DNA of 7,311 nucleotides from Planctomycetaceae bacterium (GTDB taxonomy: Bacteria; Planctomycetota; Planctomycetia; Pirellulales; Pirellulaceae), in the NCBI GenBank assembly GCA_007695205.1, contig REEF01000215.1, positions 1 to 7,311 of the forward strand. The letters run 5' to 3'. A program made the translations under genes and the position numbers. A model generated the notes under the pieces. That model searched no databases. It worked only from the letters and a program-made list of their open reading frames with translations, and was not told the DNA's origin. This document shows positions 1-6,276 of the stretch, one piece after another; position 1 is the stretch's first letter; every line of letters begins with the position of its first letter.

Positions 1-1434
1 CCTCCTCCGCCGCCCCCGCCGCCACCGCCGACACCCACCCCCGAGCCCATCGAGCCTACGGCGCAGTCCGATGCGCCCACGCCTCCATCCGCGATCACTC
101 CGCCGCCCAGCCGATCGTCGACGCCGGTGGCGTCGTCACCAACCGCCCCTGCCACTCGCCCGGTTCCGCAGCCTCCCGAACGGCCGCCGAAACGGCCTGC
201 GGCGGGCGAGGGGGAAGCGGCGCCGACCCCGACGCCTGCCCCGCACCCTGCAGACGAACCGACGCAGGAACTCCCCGCGGATGAAACGTTGGCCGGCGCC
301 CCGGCGGCCAAGCCGGCGGCCGATCGGAAGGTGCCCGGCAAGATCATGTGGCAGTTTCCCAAACAGATTCCCGGCCAAGCCTACTCGACCACCCCGTTGC
401 GAGGTTGTCCCGTCGCGTTCGGCAAGACCCGATTCGCCGCCTGCTTGGGGAACAAGTTGGTGGGATTGGACTGGAAGGGGGCCGGGCTGGAGCAGATCTG
501 GGAGTGCGAATTGGGCGGGCACGTTCCCGGTTCGCCTACGTTGGGTTCGGATGGACTGATTCGAATCCACTCGGGCGACGGTTGGCTGCACTGTGTGGAT
601 CAGGAGGGCGGCCGGGTTTGGGAACCGGTCCCCGTCGGTGAACCTTTGGGCTGGGCGGCACCGATCGTCGACCTGAATAACCTCACGTACATCTCCGGTT
701 ACGCGGGCGGGATACTTCGCGTCGGAGCACGCGGCGAATTCAAGAACCGGCCTTACTTTCGCACGCGACAGAAATTCGATTCCACTGGCTTGATCTATCG
801 TGGCCTGCTGTACATCGGCTGCGAAGATGCGTTCCTGTACGCCATCGCCATCTCCGAAGACGAAGGCCGCAATAGTTGGGATCAACTGGAAGATCGAGGC
901 CGAACGCAATGGTTCATCAACTCGGCGCCAGCGCTGGGCAACGATTCCACAATTGTTGTCGCGGGACGAGACGAAAACCTGTACGGCTTTCATCCCGATG
1001 GTCGGCAAGCCTGGAAGATCCATATCCCGGGCCAAATGTTGGCTGCGCCCGTCGTGGCGGCTAATGGCGATGTCTATGTGGGAGTCAGCCTGCTGCGGAC
1101 GGGTCGGCGCGATCAGGGTAAGCTGATCTGTATCGATGGCGACTCGCACCGAGTTCGCTGGGAATACGATGCTCGAGGACCCGTCGAGTCCACGCCGGTG
1201 ATCGGGGACGACCAGGTCGTGTATTTTGGCGATAACGCCGGAATCATCCACGCGCTTCGAGCCGATGGGCACTGCCTGTGGCGTCAGCAAGTGCGATCGC
1301 CCGTTCGCTCGGCAGGCCACATCGTCGGGCCCAATCGTCTGGTATTCGGCCTGGATAACGGCACAATGGTTGGCCTGCTATGCTCATCAGGGGGTGTTTC
1401 CAAGAAGGGTTGGCCGAAATATTTAGCGCGTTAA
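1..1434 (+). CDS. Proline-rich protein with C-terminal PQQ-like beta-propeller (5' end outside window)
   Basis: The reading frame is open from the first base, so the visible 477 residues are only the C-terminal part; the GTG at 127 is an internal valine codon, not a start. Residues 1-110 are low complexity, beginning with ten prolines and continuing rich in Pro, Ala, Thr and Glu, which suggests an extended linker. From about residue 115 to the end I count about eight blade-like units, each with a small-residue strand, a D/G turn and a closing Trp-type strand (for example LVGLDW at 153-158, then units ending VWE, AWK, RWEYD and LWRQ). This is the PQQ-like or BamB-like propeller pattern. Such domains usually act as scaffolds or binding platforms; I see no evidence for a bound quinone. 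The missing N-terminus could be a membrane anchor, a kinase or another domain. The TAA stop lies 135 bases before the next start. Family assignment is fairly sure, function unknown. Confidence 0.8.
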   Translation, partial: PPPPPPPPPPTPTPEPIEPTAQSDAPTPPSAITPPPSRSSTPVASSPTAPATRPVPQPPERPPKRPAAGEGEAAPTPTPAPHPADEPTQELPADETLAGAPAAKPAADRKVPGKIMWQFPKQIPGQAYSTTPLRGCPVAFGKTRFAACLGNKLVGLDWKGAGLEQIWECELGGHVPGSPTLGSDGLIRIHSGDGWLHCVDQEGGRVWEPVPVGEPLGWAAPIVDLNNLTYISGYAGGILRVGARGEFKNRPYFRTRQKFDSTGLIYRGLLYIGCEDAFLYAIAISEDEGRNSWDQLEDRGRTQWFINSAPALGNDSTIVVAGRDENLYGFHPDGRQAWKIHIPGQMLAAPVVAANGDVYVGVSLLRTGRRDQGKLICIDGDSHRVRWEYDARGPVESTPVIGDDQVVYFGDNAGIIHALRADGHCLWRQQVRSPVRSAGHIVGPNRLVFGLDNGTMVGLLCSSGGVSKKGWPKYLAR

Positions 1435-1556
1435 AGGAAGTGCGAGTACAATCGACGGGGGTTCGCGTTTAGATTGGAAGAGCAGAGGTGTTTTTTCGCG
1501 AGATCGTGCGTACCGCCCAGGTTGCCATCGACCTTGAGCGCATTGAAGTACGGATC

Positions 1557-1562
1557 GGAGGG
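1557..1562 (+). promoter_or_regulatory. Ribosome binding site that fixes the start at 1570
   Basis: GGAGGG is followed by seven bases and then ATG at 1570. The frame is also open upstream to a TTG at 1474, but that codon lacks a comparable site, and the residues it would add do not look like a leader. The ATG at 1570 begins a clean signal peptide. A TACAAT hexamer at 1447-1452 resembles a -10 box but has no good -35 partner, so no promoter is called in this gap. Confidence 0.8.
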
Positions 1563-1569
1563 TAAACAG

Positions 1570-3900
1570 ATGAGATTCTTGGCATTAGGTTTGCTTGTGG
1601 TCGGATTGATGTCCACTTCGGCATCGGCTCGGGTCTGGACCAACGCCTTGGGCGACAAGATCGAAGCCGAGTATCTCGGGCTCGAGCAGGGCATGGTCAA
1701 ATTGAAGATTCGCGACAGCGGACGCGTTACGACTGTTCTACCGGGTACTTTGAGCGAAGCGGACCAGCAGTGGGTCAGGGACCAGGTCGCGAAGGCCCAG
1801 GCCGAGGCGATGGCCGCCGCCGGACCACCGGATCGGTTCACCAAGGCGATCATGGACGACCCGACCAACGCGGCGAACTACCTGACGCGAGGCATCGCGA
1901 TGGCCAGTCGGGGAAACTTCGATGCGGCCGTCCGTGATTTTACGAAAGCGATCGAACTGGATCCGCAGAACGCCCAGGCGTTCAATGGTCGCGGCTTGGC
2001 GTATCATCGAGCCGGGGATTTGATCGCGGCTCAGAAGGACTTCAACGAGGCGATCAAGCATGATCCGTCGCTGGTTTCGGCCTATCAGAATCGAGGCAGA
2101 AACCTGCAGCAATTGGCTTTGGACAAGACGCGTAGCGTTCCGGAGCTGGATGAAGAGATCGAACGCTGGCAGCGTTTCTGGAACTTCGCCCGCCAGGCCA
2201 ATCTTCGGAATACCCCTTGGCAGCCATTGAACGCGACCGCTGGTGACGTCAGTCGTCCGGCGGTCATGCTGCAAATGGCTCAAACAGATCTTCGGTTTGC
2301 CCGCGACCTGGAACGCCACTACGGCGGGCATCATGGTGGGCACGGCGGTCATGGCGGCCACGGTCATGGTTGCAGTTGTGCGGCGTGCTCCGGCACGGCC
2401 TGTGCCCACTGCAACGACAGTGGATGTGCGGCGTGCAATGATGGTAAGCCCGCACCGGCATTGGGGGTTTACCCTCCCGAGGTGATGAGGGGCGAGACAA
2501 TCACGTTGGTGGCCAACCCATCGTTGCTGGCTCAAGGGATGCCGACCGAGGCGAAACCGGGGCGTCGACCGGACCCCAACGCTCCGCGAATCCCCGTGGA
2601 CAGCGTTGACTTCTACCGCGACGTGGACGGCGACGGAGTGTTCAACGCGGCTGTGGACCAGTACCTGGGTACCGATGCGGATGGCAGCACCGGGTTCAGC
2701 CTGGAGATATCGACCGCAGCCTTTCCGCCAGGACCGCAAAGTTATTTTGCCGTGCCGCGTGGAGTCGCCGGCTCCGGCTCGGGAGCTACTCCCGAACAGA
2801 TGATGGCAGCCGCCGAAAAACTGGCACAAGCCGCCGAGCAACAGCAGGCGATCGCCCAGGCGGCGGCTGCAGGCGCAGAAACGGGTTTGACCGAGGACCA
2901 GGCCAGAAGCTTGGCGCGGGACCAACAGCAGATCGCCGATGACTGCGCCGATTGTGCCGATGACTGTGCCGCCGCCTCGCCGGAATTGGCCGAGATGCTG
3001 GACGAAGCGACCCGGCCGATGCGAGCGATCCGAAACCTGATGAACTCGGCGCAAAAGCGACCCGGCGAAGATAGCAAGGGCGACGCCGAAAACGCCGCAG
3101 GAAGGGCAGCCGGTTCAGCGGAAAAGCTGGCCGAGTTGGCCGAAAAAATGCGTGAAGCCGCAGAAGCGGCGCTGGCCAGTGCCACCGAAAATCCCGGTCA
3201 ATCGCCAGCCAACGCGGCAGCAGGTGCCCCAGCGTCCGGAGCCAACGAGATCCTGGCGGCCGCACCGATCGGACCACGGGGGTTCGGCGGCGGGGGACGC
3301 GGTGGAGACGGGTACGACGACGACCGTGAATATGAAGAAGAGGTGTTCGTGACCGAAGAGATCATCGAGGACGAGATCGCCGATCGGGCGCGAGACTATA
3401 TCGAACGACATGACTACGATAACGCCGTGTACGAATATGACCGCGCGTTGGCGATCGATCCGTTGAATGTCGATTTCCTGCGGGATCGAGCCGCGACGCA
3501 GTTGCTGCGAGGTAGCTACGATCACGCGGTTCGTGACTACGACCGCTTGCTGACCATCCGCGACGAACCTGACGCTCATCTGTACTACAACCGCGGCTGT
3601 GCTCACCTGGCGGCCGGCCGGTTGAACGAAGCGCTCAGCGATTTCACCAAATCGATCTCGTTGAATGAAGTCTGGAGCTTGGCTTACAACAATCGTGGAT
3701 CGACCTACGCTCGGCTGGGCCAGTACGAGCAGGCGATCAACGACTTCAGCAAGGCGATCGAGCTGGAGCCGGAGAACAGATTGGCCTACCGCAATCGTGC
3801 CCTGGCCTACCGAAAACTGGGCGATATGCAACGCGCTCAGGATGATCTGCAGTACATGATCCGACTGGAAAAAATCGACTCGGCCAACAACTTACGCTAA
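1570..3900 (+). CDS. Exported multidomain protein: SHD1-like domain, TPR arrays, His/Cys cluster
   Basis: This 776-residue protein starts with a Sec signal peptide (1-20, likely cut after ASA at 18-20). Residues 21-75 resemble the SHD1 (SLA1 homology) domain often seen in planctomycete proteins, with RVWTN near the start and LSEADQQWV at 61-69. TPRs follow at about 102-185. Residues 250-267 are His/Gly repeats, running into seven cysteines at 268, 270, 273, 278, 281, 286 and 289, a likely metal site. Residues 320-400 resemble an Ig-like surface domain carrying a DVDGDG calcium-type loop at 351-356. An Ala/Glu/Gln-rich helical, probably coiled-coil, region spans 406-560 and contains three more cysteines (459, 462, 466). 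A Gly-rich then acidic linker (571-602) leads to five TPRs at 604-770. TPRs bind proteins, so a scaffold role in the periplasm or cell envelope is inferred. No catalytic domain is seen. An intrinsic terminator follows. Confidence 0.85.
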   Translation: MRFLALGLLVVGLMSTSASARVWTNALGDKIEAEYLGLEQGMVKLKIRDSGRVTTVLPGTLSEADQQWVRDQVAKAQAEAMAAAGPPDRFTKAIMDDPTNAANYLTRGIAMASRGNFDAAVRDFTKAIELDPQNAQAFNGRGLAYHRAGDLIAAQKDFNEAIKHDPSLVSAYQNRGRNLQQLALDKTRSVPELDEEIERWQRFWNFARQANLRNTPWQPLNATAGDVSRPAVMLQMAQTDLRFARDLERHYGGHHGGHGGHGGHGHGCSCAACSGTACAHCNDSGCAACNDGKPAPALGVYPPEVMRGETITLVANPSLLAQGMPTEAKPGRRPDPNAPRIPVDSVDFYRDVDGDGVFNAAVDQYLGTDADGSTGFSLEISTAAFPPGPQSYFAVPRGVAGSGSGATPEQMMAAAEKLAQAAEQQQAIAQAAAAGAETGLTEDQARSLARDQQQIADDCADCADDCAAASPELAEMLDEATRPMRAIRNLMNSAQKRPGEDSKGDAENAAGRAAGSAEKLAELAEKMREAAEAALASATENPGQSPANAAAGAPASGANEILAAAPIGPRGFGGGGRGGDGYDDDREYEEEVFVTEEIIEDEIADRARDYIERHDYDNAVYEYDRALAIDPLNVDFLRDRAATQLLRGSYDHAVRDYDRLLTIRDEPDAHLYYNRGCAHLAAGRLNEALSDFTKSISLNEVWSLAYNNRGSTYARLGQYEQAINDFSKAIELEPENRLAYRNRALAYRKLGDMQRAQDDLQYMIRLEKIDSANNLR

Positions 3901-3937
3901 AGCGGCCGGTTGAAAACACGACTTCCTGCATGCATCC

Positions 3938-3970
3938 GCCACGATGCCCGATCGGCATCGTGGCTTTTTT
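3938..3970 (+). terminator. Intrinsic terminator of the TPR-protein gene
   Basis: A perfect 11-bp stem (3938-3948 with 3954-3964, left arm GCCACGATGCC) encloses a 5-base loop and is followed directly by six T (3965-3970). It begins 37 bases after the TAA at 3900. It lies inside the extended open frame of the next gene, which argues that translation there starts downstream of it. Confidence 0.93.
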
Positions 3971-4004
3971 CATGAATGGCTCTGAAACAAGAGAACCAAT
4001 CGCC

Positions 4005-4553
4005 ATGTTTTCTGACCGAATTCATCGAGCGGCCGAGGAACTGATCCAGAGGTGTCTGGACCTGGACGTCCGTCTGGTTCTGGCCGAATCCTGCACGGGC
4101 GGCTTAATCTCCGGGGCGATCACATCGATCCCGGGCGCTTCGCGAGTTTTGGATCGAGCCTATGTGTGTTACTCCTACCAGGCCAAAGAGCAGGACTTGG
4201 GAGTGCCCAAAACCCTGCTGGACCAGTACGGAGCGGTCAGCACCCAGGTCGCGACCGCCATGGCCCAGGGCGCCCTGCAGCGAAGCGGTGGTCGATCGCA
4301 ATGCAGTTTGGCCGTGACCGGCGTGGCGGGCCCCGGTGCCAGCGATAACAAGCCCGCGGGACTCGTCCACTTGGCCGTCGCTCGACAAGCAGCACCGAAC
4401 GTCTGGCTGGAAGAACTGAAGCTCGGGGCGATCGGGCGCGAGGCCGTGCGGCAACAGACCGTGCTGACCGCTTTGCGATTCATGCTTCGATGCCTGGACG
4501 CCGAAAGCCCGGATCCGGAGCGGCAGGATCCGAATACGCCGACACTACCATAA
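4005..4553 (+). CDS. pncC: CinA C-terminal-type nicotinamide-nucleotide amidase
   Basis: The enzyme hydrolyses nicotinamide mononucleotide to nicotinate mononucleotide and ammonia, recycling NMN in the cytoplasm for NAD synthesis. The 182-residue protein is a stand-alone CinA C-terminal domain, close to the usual 160-170 residues plus a short Pro/Asp tail. Family motifs are clear: AESCTGG at 27-33, YSYQAK at 56-61, LGV, GAVS, AVTGVAGPG at 103-111, KPAGLVHLA and GREAVR at 144-149. Ser29 and Lys61 are the expected catalytic pair; Tyr58, Thr105 and Arg145 also match residues I recall as conserved. The frame extends upstream to ATG codons at 3930 and 3972, but the first precedes the terminator and the second directly follows its T tract. 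MFSDRIH at 4005 is therefore the best start, although its ribosome site is weak. The N-terminal MoaB/MogA-like half of full CinA is absent, so a competence role is not implied. Confidence 0.9.
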   Translation: MFSDRIHRAAEELIQRCLDLDVRLVLAESCTGGLISGAITSIPGASRVLDRAYVCYSYQAKEQDLGVPKTLLDQYGAVSTQVATAMAQGALQRSGGRSQCSLAVTGVAGPGASDNKPAGLVHLAVARQAAPNVWLEELKLGAIGREAVRQQTVLTALRFMLRCLDAESPDPERQDPNTPTLP

Positions 4554-4593
4554 GCCAGGTACTTCTTGGTGAAAGCGGCCGAAGGGGTCGGTG

Positions 4594-4670
4594 GGTCCCG
4601 CGCGCCGAGCGGGACCAAATGGGGCGCAAATGCCCGCCGGAAATGCAGGTCCCGCTCGGCGCGCAGGACC
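4594..4670. repeat. Head-to-head pair of 23-base palindromic repeats
   Basis: Positions 4594-4616 and 4648-4670 are inverted copies of each other, matching at 22 of 23 bases, with a 31-base spacer. Each copy is also a palindrome by itself: 4594-4601 (GGTCCCGC) pairs perfectly with 4609-4616, while the second copy has one mismatch because of the A at 4665. No T tract follows, so it is not a standard terminator. It lies between two convergent genes and has the look of a REP/BIME-like dispersed element. I recall similar GC-rich palindromes from planctomycete genomes but cannot verify copies elsewhere. The rest of 4554-4830 shows no convincing gene. Confidence 0.75.
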
Positions 4671-4772
4671 TACTAAATCGTTCCCCGAAAACGACTCCCG
4701 ACCCCGTCTGACCCGCTCGACGCTAGCGCGTTCGGTTCATGTTTTCTGACAGAGTCTACCCCATGGTTGGAC

Positions 4773-4802
4773 AAAAAGCAGGACGGATTGCCAATCCGTC
4801 CT
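4773..4802 (-). terminator. Intrinsic terminator of the oxidoreductase gene, formed by a palindromic repeat
   Basis: The palindrome at 4780-4802 has perfect 11-base arms (AGGACGGATTG and its complement) around one central base. Read on the minus strand, it is followed after GC by five T (complement of the A run at 4773-4777). It begins 28 bases past the oxidoreductase stop codon. The same palindrome type, GGACGGATTGGCAATCCGTCC-like, is one I recall as a common dispersed repeat in planctomycetes, so it may serve both as a repeat and as a terminator. Confidence 0.75.
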
Positions 4803-4830
4803 ACGAGGGAACTCTATGCAACGTTGGGGC

Positions 4831-6123
4831 CTACAACGTCCAGCCGTCTCGATACTCGCGGCTTAACAAAGCATTCGCCTCGGCAGCATTGGTGATCTTC
4901 ATTTCGGCCGCGTCCCAATCGATCCGAGTACCGCTACGATAGGCGACATTGCCTAACAGCACGGCTTCGGTGATCGGCCCCGAGTATGCAAAGTCGCAAC
5001 CGGTCGCACTGCCCGTCTTGCAAGCCGCCAGCCATTCGGCGTGGTGGCCGATCGACGAAGGGATGCTCGGTTCCGGCGGCTGGTAATCGGCGAAATCTTC
5101 CTCCGGCCACAACAGCCGTCGATCGTAGCTGGCCAGCAGCATCCCCCGATCGCCCACGAAGACCGACCAGGCCCAACTGGGAAAATCGTGTTCGGCGAAG
5201 ATCGGCGAAGGCTGGCTGCCGTGTGTCCAGGTCAGTGTGATCGGGGGCCGATCTCCGCGTGCCGGGAACTGGTATCGCAGATGCAGTCTTGCCGGAGTGC
5301 TGTCCCAGTGCGGCGGTGGCCCTTCAGCCTCGACGGACACCGGGGCATCCAACTGCAACGCCCAGAACGGCAAGTCGAAATAATGGCAGCCGATATTCCC
5401 CAATTCGCCGCCCCCAAAATCCCACCATAAATGGCCGTTGGCGTAAATGGGGTGATACGGTCGGTAAGGCGCGGGGCCCAGCCACAGGTCCCAGTCCAGC
5501 CAATCGGGGACGGGCGGCGTTTCAAGGGGACGGTCGCCAAGGCCGCCGCGTCCTGAACGGAGCCAGATATGACACTCGCGAACCTGGCCGATGGCACCGT
5601 CGCGGATGCATTCGACAATACGGCGGTAGTTGTCGGTCGCGTGCATCTGCGTTCCCAGTTGTGTGGCCACTTGTTGCTTGGCAGCGAACCGGGTAACCGT
5701 TCGCGCTTCCAACACCGAATGAGCGCCCGGTTTCTCACAGTACACATGCTTGCCTCGCCGCAAGGCCATCATCGTGGCCGGTGCATGGCTGTGATTCGTC
5801 GTGCTGACCACCGCAGCATCGATCTGATCTTCCAGATCGTCCCACAGACGCCGATAGTCGCGGTAGTGTTTCGCTTGCGGATACCGGCTGAAAGCCCCGG
5901 CCGCTTTCTGCGCGTTCACATCGCACAAGGCCACGATGTTTTCGCTGGCGACGGCGTTCAGATTCCCGCCGCCTCGGCCACCAGCGCCGATGATGGCCAG
6001 ATTCAACTTTTCATTCAGGTGATAGCTGCGAGCCGACCGGCTGTCGCCCAGGATCACGATGCCTGCTCCGGTTGCGGCAGCTTTCAACCAATCACGTCGA
6101 TTCCACGGATGGCGCGTCATCAT
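4831..6123 (-). CDS. Tat-exported Gfo/Idh/MocA-family NAD(P)-dependent oxidoreductase
   Basis: The 430-residue protein belongs to the Gfo/Idh/MocA dehydrogenases, which oxidise or reduce sugars, inositols and related polyols using NAD(P). A twin-arginine leader is visible (NRRDWLK at 8-14, then a hydrophobic stretch to about 26), which predicts folding with cofactor in the cytoplasm before export. The Rossmann motif GAGGRG lies at 46-51, the family EKP motif at 130-132, and the active-site segment GNIGCHYFDL at 242-251 supplies His247 and Asp250. Length fits the planctomycete Tat-type subgroup. The start is chosen at 6123 because AAGGAG sits six bases upstream; an in-frame ATG at 6150 has no such site, and the adjacent ATG at 6120 is also possible. 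Transcription converges with the amidase gene. Substrate cannot be read from sequence; many such paralogues exist in planctomycetes. Confidence 0.92.
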   Translation of the reverse strand: MMTRHPWNRRDWLKAAATGAGIVILGDSRSARSYHLNEKLNLAIIGAGGRGGGNLNAVASENIVALCDVNAQKAAGAFSRYPQAKHYRDYRRLWDDLEDQIDAAVVSTTNHSHAPATMMALRRGKHVYCEKPGAHSVLEARTVTRFAAKQQVATQLGTQMHATDNYRRIVECIRDGAIGQVRECHIWLRSGRGGLGDRPLETPPVPDWLDWDLWLGPAPYRPYHPIYANGHLWWDFGGGELGNIGCHYFDLPFWALQLDAPVSVEAEGPPPHWDSTPARLHLRYQFPARGDRPPITLTWTHGSQPSPIFAEHDFPSWAWSVFVGDRGMLLASYDRRLLWPEEDFADYQPPEPSIPSSIGHHAEWLAACKTGSATGCDFAYSGPITEAVLLGNVAYRSGTRIDWDAAEMKITNAAEANALLSREYRDGWTL

Positions 6124-6129
6124 TCCAAG

Positions 6130-6135
6130 CTCCTT
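6130..6135 (-). promoter_or_regulatory. Ribosome binding site for the oxidoreductase
   Basis: AAGGAG on the minus strand lies six bases before the ATG at 6123 and nine before the second ATG at 6120. It lies within the reading frame of the longer candidate start at 6150, which argues against that start. Confidence 0.7.
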
Positions 6136-6156
6136 GAAGTGGTCTTGCATCGATCT

Positions 6157-6185
6157 TTTCTAATGCGGCCTCCGGCCGCAACCAA
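6157..6185 (-). promoter_or_regulatory. Possible sigma70-type promoter for the oxidoreductase
   Basis: On the minus strand TTGGTT (6180-6185) and TAGAAA (6157-6162) are separated by exactly 17 bases. They match the consensus at 3 of 6 and 4 of 6 positions, so the call is weak. Transcription would begin near 6150, which fits the translation start at 6123. The spacer is almost entirely the 6164-6180 palindrome. Confidence 0.25.
6164..6180. repeat. Short GC palindrome TGCGGCCTCCGGCCGCA
   Basis: Two perfect 7-base arms flank the 3-base loop TCC. It lies six bases from the larger imperfect palindrome at 6187-6235, upstream of the oxidoreductase. It could be a dispersed repeat or part of the promoter region; no T tract follows on the minus strand. 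Confidence 0.6.
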
Positions 6186-6186
6186 A

Positions 6187-6235
6187 GTAGGTTGGATCTC
6201 CGATCCGACCCGGTCGGGACAGAGTCCCAACCTAC
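6187..6235. repeat. 49-base imperfect palindromic intergenic repeat
   Basis: The outer arms GTAGGTTGG (6187-6195) and CCAACCTAC (6227-6235) are perfectly complementary. An inner 6-bp stem, CCGACC (6205-6210) with GGTCGG (6212-6217), forms the tip, with partly paired sequence between. The outer GTAGG...CCTAC edges recall the other palindromes of this window, suggesting a family of small non-coding repeats that insert between genes. Copy number elsewhere is unknown. Confidence 0.65.
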
Positions 6236-6259
6236 AAAAATGCGCGCACCGTGCACACA
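6236..6259 (-). terminator. Likely intrinsic terminator of the EEP-family gene
   Basis: On the minus strand TGTGTGC (6253-6259) can pair with GCGCGCA (6241-6247) as a 7-bp stem with two G-U pairs and a 5-base loop, followed by five T (6236-6240). It begins 18 bases after the stop at 6277. The stem is weaker than the one at 3938-3970, so partial read-through into the oxidoreductase is possible. Confidence 0.6.
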
Positions 6260-6276
6260 TGTTACGACTGAAGACT

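Noticed and set aside
1294..1301. GCGATCGC octamer, also present inside a palindrome near 2848
   Set aside because: HIP1-like octamers are common by chance in GC-rich DNA; two copies within genes do not support a repeat call.
136..1320. A 394-codon minus-strand open frame
   Set aside because: It lies opposite the propeller gene, has an Arg/Gly-rich composition typical of a reverse-complement shadow, and shows no motif.
2320..2370. DNA-level tandem repeat of GGTCATGGC-like units
   Set aside because: It is explained by the His/Gly coding repeat of the TPR protein and is not a separate element.
1738..3054. A 438-codon minus-strand open frame
   Set aside because: It lies opposite the TPR protein, whose repeats and signal peptide support the plus strand; no domain is visible in the minus translation.
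4510..4532. Stem CGGATCC...GGATCCG near the end of the amidase gene
   Set aside because: It lies within the coding sequence, has a 9-base loop and no T tract, so it is not supported as a terminator.
4490..4711. A small plus-strand open frame at the end of the amidase gene
   Set aside because: It overlaps the amidase 3' end in another frame and runs through the inverted repeat; it has no ribosome site or recognisable motif.
4739..4942. A small open frame beginning MFSDRV, like the amidase start MFSDRI at 4005
   Set aside because: The two starts share a 13-base stretch, but a match of that length is not surprising in 7.3 kb, similarity ends at once, and the frame crosses the palindromic terminator and runs into the opposing gene.
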